DNA from: Porodaedalea pini
Lineage: Eukaryota; Basidiomycota; Agaricomycetes; Hymenochaetales; Hymenochaetaceae
Direction of reading: 5' to 3'
DNA length: 46,816 nucleotides
Assembly (NCBI GenBank): GCA_002794775.1
Contig: NBAY01000153.1
Coordinates: forward strand, 1 to 46,816
Shown here: positions 36,014 through 46,816 of the stretch, in pieces
Position numbering within the stretch: position 1 is the stretch's first letter
How the letters are laid out: each line of letters opens with the position of its first letter
Translations under genes and position numbers: made by a program
Notes under the pieces: generated by a model
Database searches by the model: none
Told to the model about the DNA's origin: nothing
Seen by the model: only the letters and a program-made list of their open reading frames with translations

Positions 36014-36811
36014 ATATGGGTGATTGCTTTATTGTTCTTCGCTAATGCTTTGAGTTCCGGTTCGTTGGTTCTTGTTTCAATTGGCCTGAAGTGCTTTCGT
36101 TTTGCTGTCTGTTATGTTTGTATAAGGTACTTTTGTTTTGCTGTCCCGTTATGTTCATATACAAATGTCTGGAAGAGTTCTTTGGGATTTTTTTTTGAGG
36201 TTTGGATAAACCTACATTCGATTCTAAATCGCACTTTGCTTTTATAGATCATTCGGATTCACTTCCCGCAAAATTACGGAAAATCAGAACGGACCGCTTT
36301 CGTTGAGTTTGGCGGTGAAGAGGCTTGCAAAGCACGCCGAAATACACAATATGGCATTTGTAACACCTAAATCGAAATTAATACATGGATCCAAAAAATG
36401 AAAGATGTCGTCCCGTACGTCGTGCAAGCTGACGACCGTGAATCGAGTAGCGCCTCCTCCCCCCGAGGTCGGGACTGAGGGCGTGGCGGAAGTGAGTTTG
36501 CCGCGCGCGGTTTCGCTGCGGCAGGGTTGACGAGACAACAATCGGACAGGAAACCGAATGGAGAGTAGGCAGCGTCAGAAGACGAGCTTGTGCTGAATTT
36601 TTTTCTTAATCCGATTTGACCAGTATGCACTTCACCCGTATTATCTCGCTTGCGCCCAGTAGGTCTAATATATCCTTCATTTTGTCTTTTCTGATGTTTT
36701 CGATGTTCGGGCTGTCATCCTGTATCTACTTAGCCTTACACAACATACGGATTCCTCTTTTGTGTTTTCCTCTGTCGCCTGATGGCAGTTTCTTTAGCGG
36801 ATTGTGCATGT
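36014..36811. other. Convergent intergenic region
   Basis: This lies between the 3' ends of the 33299 gene and the Rab escort protein gene. It is AT-rich near 36130-36260 (poly-T run) and GC-rich near 36430-36540. Open frames are short and without coding character. Nothing else is supported. Confidence 0.5.
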
Positions 36812-38650
36812 CTATAACATCTCGTCATCATCGTCAAGTCCTGGAGGCAACGGAGGCCAGAAGTCTATGTCGTCCACGTCTGGCTTGCCTACAAGCTTCA
36901 ACACATCCCTGAATAAAACCTCCCCGTTTGCAGCAGCAGCATCGCCGGCCTCCGCAAGATGGTTCGGCAGAGTGGGAGAGACCAAGATTCCTTTCTCCTT
37001 TAGTGAAGCGAGACGAGTCTGTGGGAGCGAGGGGGCGGACTTCGTATAGAACGCACTGGACAACACATTGAGAGGAGAGGCATTGGGAGAGCGGATAAGG
37101 CACAAGGTGGCTTCTAGATACGGCCGGAGCAGCAGCTCAGGATCCGGTTCTACTTCGTCCACAGGGGTATCCTCTATTATTGTTGAGAGGTATAGTATAC
37201 CTTAAACATTGCCTATGAGTGCTAATCCTGAACTTGATAGATGAGAAGGACATACTTTTCCCACGTGGACAAGACAAAGTTCCTTCGCCGTTTACCAAGA
37301 CGTTCACCGGCCCTGATGCTTTGCCGGACGATAATTCACCAGGAGGGAAGACTAGCAGACCAGCGTCAATGGGTCGAGATTCACCTTCAGCATCCGTGCT
37401 GTCGTGATCTTCGTTGCTATCATCCGTTAACGAGGCAGACTGATATGACGAAGGCCGGGACAGTACACCATCTATGAGCGCTATACAATATGCATGATTA
37501 TCTTCATTCGAGCCATTCTCGTGTTCAGTCTCATCATCGATTCCGAGCTTCGGCAAAAAATCAACAGAAGAGACAATAATGTCGGCAGTCAGGTCTTCAG
37601 GCATATCGGAGAGCTTAAGACGGAAGTTCTTCGCCTCGTCATTCTCGGATGATGGACTCTGCTCCATCTCTAGAGAAAGGATATCGCGTCCGAGAATATA
37701 CGTGCCGCCGGATACCGCGCAAATCCTATGTAGTGTACTTGTTAATAATATGTCAAGCGAATATGCACCGAAGTGACGACTAAAGTCTTTCACCTGCAAA
37801 AGCCCTGAACCAATTCGCCCAGGCCTCCGTACTGACCCACTAAAAAGGGTGAAGGGCCATAACGGCCTGCGGAGCGCAGATAGTGTCTTATTCGATTCAA
37901 TGCAGGGAGAACGGGATCTGGGCATCGATATTTAGTTACGGTATCTATGAAGTGTTTAATGGTTACGCACCAGAGCTAGTTTTACAGAGTGCAAGAGCAT
38001 ATGCTAAGGCGGAGGCAAGCTGACTGCTGAGAGAGAACACGTCCTCCAGGAAGGATACGAATGCAATCGACTCTCTTCCTTGAATTTCGGGGGAGGTTTC
38101 AAATTCTCCGGAAGCGAACATGAGGAAGCGCATGAGCCTTCGTTTGTCCATAAGCGAAAGTTCCTTCGACTTGAATATATCTTCCTTGCTTCCTGGGACG
38201 TTCTTGAATCCGTCTGTAGAGTAGACAGAGATGAACTCGAGCAGTTTGAAGCCACCATAATGCGCCACTCCAGAGCCTATGAGAGCAGAGATGAGAGTTC
38301 CATTTGACGGAATTATCGACGGCGATAAAGACAAGGAGTAAGCCCTAGAGGAAGAGGGCAACTCGCCACGGAGTGAAGCTGGTGTGAGCCTTGCATTCGA
38401 AGCTGTTTCTCTAGGAAGCGTCGTGATGCATTGTTGTAACTCCGTGGTGGTCAAACTTGCTTCCCCAGCACCATAATACTGGTTGGAATCGACGTGCGCG
38501 ACCTTCAGACCAGCTTTAGCGAGTGCACTGAAAGTCCGAGACTCAGACTGATGAGCGAGGAATTAATGAGGCCAGGTGTCATACTCACGCTGCAGTAATT
38601 GACTCTGCAAGTCCTGTCCCGAGAACAACGACCTGAAAGTGAGAGTCCAT
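36812..38650 (-). CDS. MRS6: Rab escort protein (REP / Mrs6-like), 533 aa
   Basis: Presents newly made Rab GTPases to geranylgeranyl transferase II and delivers the lipidated Rab to membranes. Five exons: 38650-38589, 38527-37971, 37917-37794, 37725-37256, 37200-36812; phases join to 533 residues. The FAD-fold-like start VVVLGTGLAESITAA, then AKAGLKVAHVDSNQYYGAGEASL, is the GDI/REP N-terminus. Mid-protein GPSPFLVGQYGGLGELVQGFCR...GGTYILGR is the conserved GDI/REP block. Acidic, divergent insertions (about residues 270-380) and YYGAGEASL instead of the GDI form YYGGxxASL favour REP over Rab GDI. The C-terminus FWPPLPPGLDDDDEML is acidic. It is transcribed convergently with the 33299 gene; its start is 197 bp from the eIF5B start, facing away. 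Confidence 0.88.
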
Positions 38651-38847
38651 TAATATTAATATTATGATGTACGCGCTCAGGCTGAAGGGTTCGCCGGTGT
38701 GCGCGGCTAGAACGGCTACTTTTTCGGCTTGTTCCCGTTCCGTGCCAGAATACGCATACGGTCTACGAGCATCTTGCTTCTCGCCACGACCTCCGTGCAC
38801 CTTTCGACGACTAGTTACTTATTAAAGATAATACGAACGTGTACAAA

Positions 38848-41800
38848 ATGGCGCCCAAGAATAAGGGAAAGAAGGGCAAGAAGCAGGACGATGACGATTA
38901 CTGGTGAGCAGCTCTAGCTCAATCATTTGACTCGCTCGTTCACAAGTCCATGCAGGGCGGAGGCGGGCGAATCTGTCGCTGGAAACAATTTGACCAAGGC
39001 CGCTGCAGGTCGAGATGCCGAACCCGCACCGGCCACTCCCGCTCCGCCTGCGGTCAGTGCTGAGAAGGGAGATGACGATGGCGGCGCCGCCCCGGCCGGT
39101 GGCAAGGCTGACAAGAAGAAGAAGAAAAAGGCCGTAAAGAGGGAAGACGAACCGCAACTGGCCAGTCCCGCTCCGCCTGCAGACAGTACTGAGAAGGAAG
39201 ACGACGATGGCGGCGCCGTCCCGACCGGTGGCAAGGCTGACAAGAAGAGAAAGGCCGTAAAGAAAGAGGACGAGCCGGCAGTGGCCACTCCCGCTCCGCC
39301 TGCAGCCAGTGCTGAGAAGGAAGATGACGATGACGGCGCTGCCCCGGTCGGTGGCAAAGCTGACAAGAAGAAGAAAAAGAAAAAGGCCGTAAAGAAGGAA
39401 GACGAGCCGGCACCGGCCCCTGCAAAGAAGAAGGGAACAGGAATTGGAGCATTGAAGGCGCTCATGGAGGAGAAGAAGCGGCTGGAAGAAGAGGCGAGGA
39501 TGCGAGAGGAAGAGGAACGCAGGAAGATTGAGGAGGAGGAACGAAGAATAGAAGAGGAAGCGAGGCGGAAGGAAGAGGAGAAGGCGCGGAAGAAAGAAAA
39601 GGAGAAAGTGAGGGGTCACAATAAAAGTTTCGTGGATTGTTTGATTCTTACACCGTTCTTTAGGCAAAGCGCGAGCTTGCGAAGAAGGAAGGCCGCTATC
39701 TCACGGCCAAACAGAAGGAGGAGCAACGTCGAGCCGAGCTGCGTAAGCAGGCACTTCTTGCATCTGGTGTGCAGATCGAGGGTCTGCAACAGGGCGGCGA
39801 GGTCGACCGATCGAAGAAAGTGGTGTACGCCAGTCGCAAGAAGAAGCCTGGTGTAAAGACCAAGGAAGACGACGACATATCATCAACACAAGCTCTTACG
39901 CCAGAGTTGCAGTCTCCTGCAGTGAAGTCGGAGGAGCTACCGGCTTCTGAACCTCCTTCCACCGTAGCTTCGCCAACGGTCGATGTCAAAAATGACTGGG
40001 ACGCGGAGACTAAACCGGAGAAATCCGCGACCCCCGCACCGGCTGACGACCTCAAGAGCGACTGGGATGCGAGCAGCTCGGATGAGGACAAAAAGCCCAA
40101 GCCATCAAAACCCGTCGCAAAGACAACAGCTAAAGGTGAATTCCTACACGAACAGTGAGGTTCCTCGCTGCTAACGGATCTTCATAGCAAATGGTGTCGT
40201 CGCACCCACGAAAGCACCTGCCCCTACACCATCAAAAGCGTCAGCGCCCAAGGCTCCTGCACAGGCAAAAACATCACCACCTTCGGCTCCGACGCAGAAA
40301 GCAGCATCAAAGGACGAGTCAGAGGAGTCAGAATCCGAATCCGAGGAGGATTCTTCAGAAGAGAACTCTGATGATGATGAGTCTAGCTCGGACGAAGAGA
40401 TGACGAATGCACAACGACTAGCCATGCAGCGCAAGGCTGAAGCTGCTGAGAGGCGAGCTAAGGCGCACGAGGAAGCATTAGCAGCAAGGAGTAAAGACAA
40501 CTTACGCAGTCCCATTTGTTGTATTCTTGGTCACGTTGATACGGGCAAGACCAAGCTGCTGGACAAGGTATGCTTTTTTTTTCGTCTCTCGTTCGTTTGA
40601 AAAGTTCCGACATAGACTTCTTTTCGCAGATCCGTCAAACGAACGTGCAAGAAGGCGAAGCAGGTGGTATCACTCAGCAGATTGGCGCCACGTACTTCCC
40701 TGTCGATGCAATCAAGACAAAGACGGCCGTCCTTAACAAAGTATATCCGCACCCCTTCTCTCTTGAAAGAGGAGCTCATAGATCTTTGTGCTTTAGGATG
40801 GATCTCAGGAATATAATATCCCTGGTCTACTTGTTATTGATACGCCCGGACACGAGTCTTTCTCAAACTTGCGTACGCGTGGTAGCTCGCTGTGTAATAT
40901 TGCTATACTAGTTGTTGATATAATGGTACGTCTGGTCGATTTCGCAGTGTAAGTTCATTGTACTTAATCGGTCGACAGCACGGTCTCGAGCCTCAAACCC
41001 TTGAGTCGTTGCGATTGTTAAGAGACAAAAAGACTCCTTTCATCGTCGCTTTGAATAAGGTAGGCGATTCACTTTTCAAAGGACAAGTTCCGGCTCAGCA
41101 TAATATAATACCAGATTGATCGTCTGTATGGTTGGAAAGCAACACCAGACGGTGCTTTCCGTGAGTCACTAGCGAAGCAGAAGCCAGCAGTGCAACGAGA
41201 GTTCGCGGACCGTCTGCAAAAGACGATTGTTGCCTTTGCCGAGCAGGGGCTCAACTCCGTGCTGTACTACGAGAACAAGAGCTTTGCACGCAACGTATCG
41301 CTTGTCCCGACGTCCGCTATCACAGGCGAAGGTGTTCCCGATATGATCATGCTTCTCGTCAACCTTACGCAGCAGCGCATGAGCGATCGGCTGATGTACC
41401 TGTCCGAGCTCGAGTGTACCGTACTCGAAGTCAAGGTCATCGAGGGCTTGGGTACAACTATCGACGTGGTTCTTTCCAATGGTATCCTACATGAAGGAGA
41501 CCGGATAGTGGTTTGTGGTCTCAATGGACCGATTGTGACGCAAATTCGAGCTCTCTTGACCCCTCAACCTCTACGTGAACTCCGCATAAAAGTGAGTTAT
41601 TTTATGCTCTACCGAAGTTAAATTTTAATCTGCATTTACAGTCACAATATGTGCACCACAAAGAGGTCAAGGCTGCCCTCGGTGTTAAGATCGCAGCTCC
41701 CGACCTGGAGAAGGCCATTGCCGGTTCTCGCTTACTGGTAATCGGCCCTGATGACGACGAAGACGAACTTCGAGATGAAGTTATGGGCGATCTAACCACT

Positions 41801-42844
41801 CTCCTTAACTCGGTCGACAAGTCTGGCAGAGGAGTCTGTGTGCAAGCGAGTACGCTTGGGTCCCTTGAGGCATTGCTGGATTTCCTTAAGGTCAGCAAGA
41901 TCCCCGTCTCCGGCATCAGCATCGGTCCAGTACACAAGAAAGACGTAATGCGCTGTGCGACGGTGCTGGAAAAGGCAAAGGAGCTCGCTTGTATCCTTTG
42001 CTTTGACGTACCCGTCGACAAGGATACAGAGAGGTTGGCTGACGAACTTGGCATCAAGTTGTTCAAAGGTACGGTGGTCTTCTTTATCTTCCTTTGTGGA
42101 CCTCTGACAGGGACATCAGCCGATATCATCTACCATCTCTTCGATGCATTCACCGAATATAACAGGGAGATCATGGAGGCGAAACGCAAAGACGCGGCGC
42201 CTCAAGCCGTCTGGCCCTGTAGGCTGAAGACCATTGCGTGTTTTGCCAAGCGTGATCCTATTATCTTGGGTGTCGACATTTTGGATGGTTCACTGAGGGT
42301 GGGAACGCCGCTATGTGTTGTTAAAGTCGATCCAGTGACGCAGAAGAAAGAAATTATTGATCTTGGGAAGATGTTTGTTTATTCTTCGTTCTTACACGCT
42401 ATGCTTTGGCTAACCTTTATTTTAGCACTTCTTTGGAGATCAATCACAAGTCCATGGATGCAAGTATTCAATCCTTCATTTATAGCTCGGTGCTGACGAC
42501 ATAATATTAGGTGGTCAAGAAATCGCAGGCAGGTGGAGGCGTCGCTGTGAAGATCGAACATGCCGTGTATCAGACAGCAAAGATGTTCGGACGGCATTTC
42601 GAGGAGAAGGACGAAATCATCAGTCACATCACTCGCGCGAGTATCGATATCCTGAAGGTACGTCAAACTAGCTGCTTCTTTGACTTCTCTGTGTCTGACT
42701 TGCTTGTGCAGTCGACTTTCAAGGCCGATGTTACCACTGAGGAATGGCTCCTGATCAAGAACTTGAAACCAGTAAGTTACTCAACCGCCTTGAAATTCAG
42801 TGCCTACGTCTAATGGGTCTTTGCAGCGACTTAGTATACAGTGA
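38848..42844 (+). CDS. FUN12: Translation initiation factor eIF5B (Fun12), 1098 aa
   Basis: GTPase that joins the ribosomal subunits and positions initiator tRNA. Fourteen exons: 38848-38903, 38956-39607, 39664-40135, 40188-40567, 40630-40740, 40797-40925, 40979-41059, 41115-41591, 41642-42068, 42120-42372, 42426-42459, 42511-42657, 42712-42771, 42827-42844. Total 1098 residues (yeast 1002). The N-terminal ~490 residues are charged and repetitive: three ~42-residue repeats, then a [15 protein letters not shown] helix and Ser/Asp/Glu runs. GTPase motifs: G1 GHVDTGKT (508-515), switch [15 protein letters not shown]3 DTPGH (572-576, catalytic His576), G4 NKID (626-629). Domains II-IV follow ([21 protein letters not shown]). 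Intron 11 has a GC donor (42460). The last exon has only five codons plus stop (RLSIQ). Confidence 0.96.
39030..39420 (+). repeat. FUN12: Three imperfect ~125-bp coding repeats in eIF5B
   Basis: Three tandem coding units each read roughly: PAPPA, then S(A/T)EK, then a DDD run, G(G)A, GGKADKK, a Lys run, AVK(K/R)EDEP. They lie in the disordered N-terminal region. Unit lengths differ by a codon or two, mostly in the Lys and Asp runs. The antisense strand is also open through them. Confidence 0.9.
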
Positions 42845-43470
42845 TCTGAAAGATTTGGAAGTTCGTTGCATCAGCGCGAAAGTCATAAGGTTTCAGATGT
42901 CCGGTTGCAATGTACAATTCTTAACACGCTGCATCAAAATTTCTTGCCTTCACTCATTCTCTATTCTCGCGCGTCCGTCTCCTACTCCTGTAATCTCCCA
43001 GCATTGTCGGACACTCACCCGGATTCGGAGTTCTCCATATTGCAGGAATCTTGGGCAGAAAGAACTCTTGAAGACCGAAACTGTCACCATTAGTGAATAT
43101 CCTGTAGGCTAGGTGGGTTGGAACGAAGATACTCTCTCCACCCAAATTGTAATGTTATCCGAGCCTCAATAAGAGTTTGAAGTGGGGGCGCAGGGTGTCC
43201 AATACTCCCCGTACTTTTGGAGGAATGACTAACACTTGACATCCACGAGTTACTAGCAGCGGCTGTGTAAGCTGTGTTTCAAGTTGGCTCTTTACTCAAG
43301 CCTAGTCGCAGATACAAGCGTGGCAAAGGTCGCTCGAAACTATTGAAATCGACGGACATACTACACAATGCACTATTTCATAAATATTCTTATAACTCTT
43401 TGACTTGGCCAGTGGCCACAATAGGCTTGATTATCTTATCTTCTTGCTCCGAGACAACTGAAGGCACCAG
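42845..43470. other. Convergent spacer between eIF5B and aldo-keto reductase
   Basis: The 3' ends of two convergent genes face each other here. Only short open frames without coding character are present. No repeat or RNA gene is visible. Confidence 0.5.
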
Positions 43471-46046
43471 TTAATGGAAGTAGTTTGATGCATACGGCTT
43501 AACAAGCATCCAAGCCTCGTCCAGTGCCTTCACCACCTCGTCAGCTGAAGAAACCGCGGTTCGTCACTTAACTTTTTATATATCAGGCACTAGTCATGCA
43601 ACTTACGAAGAGGTCCCTTTTCGAGATCGATGAGGTTCTGGCGTAGTAAAGTATTACTGGTCAGTATCTGTCTAACGAGGTTCAAGTAAAAGAAAATATG
43701 ATACTGACTTGCTCAATATGATTAAGGCTCGATGCACCGATCAGGATGGAGTCGCCGAACTCTCGCTTCATAAGACTGTGGTGAGAGACCCAGCGCAGGG
43801 CGACCTCGGCCATAGTCAGACCTGCTTTCTCGGAGGCCTGCCTGATTATCTCAAGAGCCTTGAAGTGAGGCTCATTCCAGTACCTTACAGCCATTTTCAT
43901 AAGTCCTGCGACACGTGCATGTCACGTGAAGTGAGCCGCATCAGAGCCAAAATGTCGAAAAAATAGAGTAAATGTTGATTTTCTCTGTAAATTCTGCACA
44001 GTACCTGCTCATTAAGTACTCAAAAAAAAGGCACGGTTCTCAGGAGCAGAAATATGTAAAATATGGAGCAATACATTGACTGTGTAGGTGGGTGGAGATC
44101 AAACAAGTGCAGCTGGTCTGTTCTCTCACACATTTCCACTGAGATTCAAAAATTATGGTTCCCCTACATCTACCTATAAAATTCTTTCCTGTGTCTGTAA
44201 ATTAAGTATATGACTATACCAACATATCCTGCAAGTTTGAAGCCAATCCATTCAGTATTCATGGTGCAGCAGCAAGATTTGTGTTCTACTCTGCAAGACC
44301 TGTTGTGAGAAAAGGAGGGTGGAAAGAGCTTGAAGTGGAAAACAAATCTTGCTGCTGCACCATGAATACTGAATGGATTGGCTTCAAACTTGCAGGATAT
44401 GTTGGTATAGTCATATACTTAATTTACAGACACAGGAAAGAATTTTATAGGTAGATGTAGGGGAGCCATAATTTTTGAATCTCAGTGGAAATGTGTGAGA
44501 GAACAGACCAGCTGCACTTGTTTGATCTCTACCCACCTACACAGTCAATGTATTGCTCCATATTTTACATATTTCTGCTCCTGAGAACCGTGCCTTTTTT
44601 TTTGAGTACTTAATGAGCAGGTACTGTGCAGAATTTACAGAGAAAATCAACATTTACTCTATTTTTTCGACATTTTGGCTCTGATGCGGCTCACTTCACG
44701 TGACATGCACGTGTCGCAGGACTTATGAAAATGGCTGTAACGCGGTTTATGAGCTCAATCAAGATGGAATATATGCGACGAATATACCTCTTTCTGTAGC
44801 TCTGTCCCTGGCCTTTGTTAGGGTCGAACCGTGCTCCCGGCTCAACCGCATCCTCGGGTTTATTGTAACGACCTGTGAAGAACCCTCCGCCGACTTTCAT
44901 TGCATGCTTTAGAACGGCTTAAAGCCAAGTAAAAGGTACTCTCGGACTTACGAGGATTGAACTCATAAAAGCTTATGCCGAACTTCCGCAGGCAGGGGAA
45001 TAATTCGGGCTCGACTCCTCTTCAGTGAGTATATAGTTAGATTGGGCAATAGTAACAGTGAACGAAACACTAACCGATGTATAGCGTTATACAAACCTTG
45101 GTAGGCTGTAGGCTGTATGTACCCCCTTTCCCTGCATATTGTTACGATTTTGGCGACCTCCCAACTAATAGTCTCTGCAAGTTGAGGACGACAGCTTTAA
45201 CTAGGGAATCGACTTACGCAGTATAATTACTGATTCCAAAACGCTTGAAATATCTGCAGTTCGATTGTTAATTGACAGATGGTGTAATGGCCGTATCCAA
45301 GCACGTACCCTTCTTTGTACAAATCATTCACGGCTTTCATAGTCACATCATACGGAGTCGTTCGGTCGGGTCCATGCAGGTACCACATTTCCAGTTGCTT
45401 AGGAATGGAAGGAGAACTATATAAAAACAGCCCGATAGTGCAGACGATCGACAGCTTACTCGGTGTTCAGTGCCTTGAGTTGGATTTGAAGAAATTTCCG
45501 CAGATCCTTGCAGAAGGAATGAGTGTATAAGTACGTATTTAGGGTCGTTTCGAAACTCTGACGCAGGTCAGATACCTACTTCAGGTTTGTGAGAGGCGAG
45601 CTCTGTTCCCGGAGCTTGTAACCTGGGGGCTACCTAGCGAGATAATTTGTGTACAAAACTACAGAGATTTAACCGAGACATTACTCACGATGGTTGGATA
45701 GAGCTTCGTATCCATCTTTAGTCCACGTTTTTGCCAGTTTATCTTGCCGAGATATTCTTCGCTCGTCCCGCCACAGTAATTGCGAGCGGTATCAGCCTAA
45801 GAGAATAGTATCACAAAGGGCATTTAACATGTGAGTGGGGCTAAGGGGACACCTCATAGTGGCCATGCTTTTGGAAGACGTCCAGAATCGCCTCGATATC
45901 CTTCAGGTTATGTACACGGGCCCCGTCTGTTCCAGCCGCACCAAAGGTCATCGCTCCCTTATGTATAGTCAGACTCAAAGCCAACTTTCAAGAGAACTGG
46001 GACATACCATGACAATGTTGAGTGGACTCTTCTGTTCAGCAGCCAT
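43471..46046 (-). CDS. Aldo-keto reductase, AKR7 (aflatoxin aldehyde reductase)-like, 346 aa
   Basis: NADPH-dependent reductase of aldehydes. Thirteen exons: 46046-46008, 45957-45853, 45796-45689, 45633-45580, 45506-45460, 45416-45309, 45253-45218, 45164-45075, 45019-44952, 44893-44788, 43883-43709, 43637-43607, 43544-43471. Phases join to 346 residues with no internal stop. The catalytic set is present: Asp50 and Tyr55 (ADTARNY), Lys79 (DTKLYP), His132 (WYLHGPD). Other conserved blocks are RFGISNYTAWEVAKI, YQGLYNAIHR, LFPCLRKFGISFYEFNP, GGGFFTGRYNKPED, YRKRYWNEPHFKALEI, ALRWVSHHSLM, ILIGASSLNHIEQNL, and DEAWMLVKPYASNYFH. The tenth intron is 904 bp because it contains an 850-bp hairpin element; the others are 43-73 bp. 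Its upstream region is AT-rich transposon-like DNA from about 15 bp before the ATG. Confidence 0.9.
43884..44787 (-). other. Intron 10 of the aldo-keto reductase, enlarged by the MITE
   Basis: The donor is AG/GTATAT at 44787 and the acceptor TAAG/G at 43884. Without the element and one TA copy the intron would be 52 bp, the usual size here, with a CTCAT branch-like word near its 3' end. The element separates that branch-like word from the acceptor by about 860 nt. Splicing would therefore need a new branch point from within the element's end. Confidence 0.85.
43886..44739. mobile_element. 850-bp hairpin (foldback) MITE with TA target duplication
   Basis: The element at 43888-44737 is flanked by TA on both sides (43886-43887, 44738-44739) and starts CAGCCATTTTCATAAG. 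Its two arms, 43888-44282 and 44343-44737, are inverted copies of about 395 bp and nearly identical; I see only a handful of differences (for example 'ggttccc' against 'ggctccc', and a one-base change in an A/T run). The loop is 60 bp. There is no transposase. TA duplication and CAG ends again fit Tc1/mariner-type mobilisation, but the sequence is unlike the element at 26265. The high arm identity suggests recent insertion. Confidence 0.95.
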
Positions 46047-46060
46047 AGTGTCGCTGTCAA

Positions 46061-46816
46061 TGCATCACAAAATTTTGCATCAAATGATACAGTCTTGGAC
46101 TGGTCCTTGAACCAGTACATTTTGATTTCAGTTTTGTACAACATTTACAAATTTTTATTTCAAAACAAAAATACTACATGAAAACAGTTTATGTATAGTC
46201 CATCCATGCCCAATTTTAAGTGGAGGCAATGAAAGAAAAAATATATATAAAGGATTTATGTTTTGAGCCCAGAATGAGTTGCCACCGGTCCTTGCACCAC
46301 AAATTTCCCACGCTCAGTTCATTTGTGATATGAGCTCTCCCTTGACATTTTCAAGGTGAATAAATTCTAATTCATAATAAATCTCATTTATAAGTTTAAA
46401 ATTAGGAATTGCAGATTCCAGATGGCCTTTTTTTGTGTTTTGTATACTTCAGTCAGGGACTTTTGGATTCAAGTTGATGGAAACTTGACGCGTTGAAGTC
46501 ACGTGACCAAGTCAGATTGCCCTCAGCCTAGTCAATGAAGCCTGTTGAATTTTTATACAAGTAAATACTCAACCGATTTTCTTGAAATTTTGTACACACA
46601 ATTTTATTACAGCTACAGAATCACCTAAAGTTTTTGTTTGAATTTTGAGCTGTTCGTTTTGTAAATATTGTGGCAAACAAATTTCAAACTAGTGCAGATC
46701 ATTACTTTCTCAGGAGTGTTTGACTCAATAACTTCACATATTCTGCAGCAAAGCATACAATTTTTTTTCTGACAATGTTTTATGCTAATTAGAGTCTATT
46801 GGGATAGTTTTCTGAG
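46061..46816. mobile_element. AT-rich transposon-like sequence upstream of the aldo-keto reductase
   Basis: Composition changes sharply about 15 bp upstream of the reductase ATG to AT-rich DNA with no coding frames. It begins with a 29-bp sequence (46061-46089) found again, inverted, at 6200-6228. The far end lies outside the window, so no terminal repeat or target duplication can be checked. It could be a MITE, the end of a larger DNA transposon, or plain AT-rich spacer. Confidence 0.45.

Noticed and set aside
36284..36630. Short minus-strand frames in the convergent spacer
   Set aside because: They have no splice-compatible extension and no recognisable motif; the composition is explained by local GC-rich sequence.
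38822..39667. 281-codon minus-strand frame opposite eIF5B
   Set aside because: It mirrors the Lys/Glu repeats as Phe/Leu/Ser runs; the sense strand is unquestionably eIF5B.
26265..44737. The two TA-flanked elements (26265 and 43888) as one family
   Set aside because: Their termini differ after CAG and their interiors show no clear similarity; only the target preference is shared.
45417..45640. Apparent frameshift and stop codons in the aldo-keto reductase
   Set aside because: Choosing acceptors at 45634 and 45417 gives VAPRLQAPGTELASHKPE/DLRK and NTDSPSIPKQLEMWYLHG with no stop, so the gene is intact.

Overview
The window is nuclear DNA from a filamentous basidiomycete, most likely an Agaricomycete of the Polyporales type. 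That placement is inferred from dense 47-68 bp introns with GT-AG (once GC-AG) borders, the codon use, and hypothetical-protein families I associate with that group. No prokaryotic features, rRNA, tRNA or CRISPR are visible.

Region 1 (1-16.0 kb) is repeat-rich and decaying. It holds a broken minus-strand gene, then a plus-strand gene (2607-5758) carrying a 21-bp coding minisatellite. That second gene is split by a solo LTR with a perfect 5-bp target duplication and also carries two in-frame TGA codons and a frameshift. A three-copy family of about 135-residue proteins follows (6.3, 13.5 and 15.75 kb; the third is dead). Between copies 1 and 2 lies a full-length Tad1/I-like LINE with ORF1 and ORF2 still in frame and broken only by nonsense codons. 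A small two-exon gene with a PD-(D/E)xK-like motif lies at 14.4-15.1 kb.

Region 2 (16.1-22.7 kb) is conserved housekeeping: the RNA polymerase III largest subunit (19 exons, minus) is divergent from proteasome subunit alpha-1 (7 exons, plus) across a 246-bp promoter.

Region 3 (23-28.4 kb) is a tandem pair of coiled-coil plus conserved-domain genes. The first is intact. The second is a pseudogene split by a 679-bp TA-flanked DNA element.

Region 4 (28.5-42.9 kb) is gene-dense. It holds a disordered 588-residue protein, an F-box-like protein, dUTPase divergent from an 886-904-residue disordered protein with a PCNA-box-like N-terminus, Rab escort protein, and translation factor eIF5B (14 exons). 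The dUTPase/disordered-protein promoter contains G1/S-type MluI boxes.

Region 5 (43.4-46.8 kb) is a 13-exon aldo-keto reductase of the AKR7 type. Its coding frame is intact although an 850-bp hairpin element sits in one intron, 3 bp from the splice acceptor, and AT-rich transposon-like DNA begins about 15 bp upstream of its start codon. All exon models come from reading-frame and splice-site reasoning; none was checked by alignment or transcripts.
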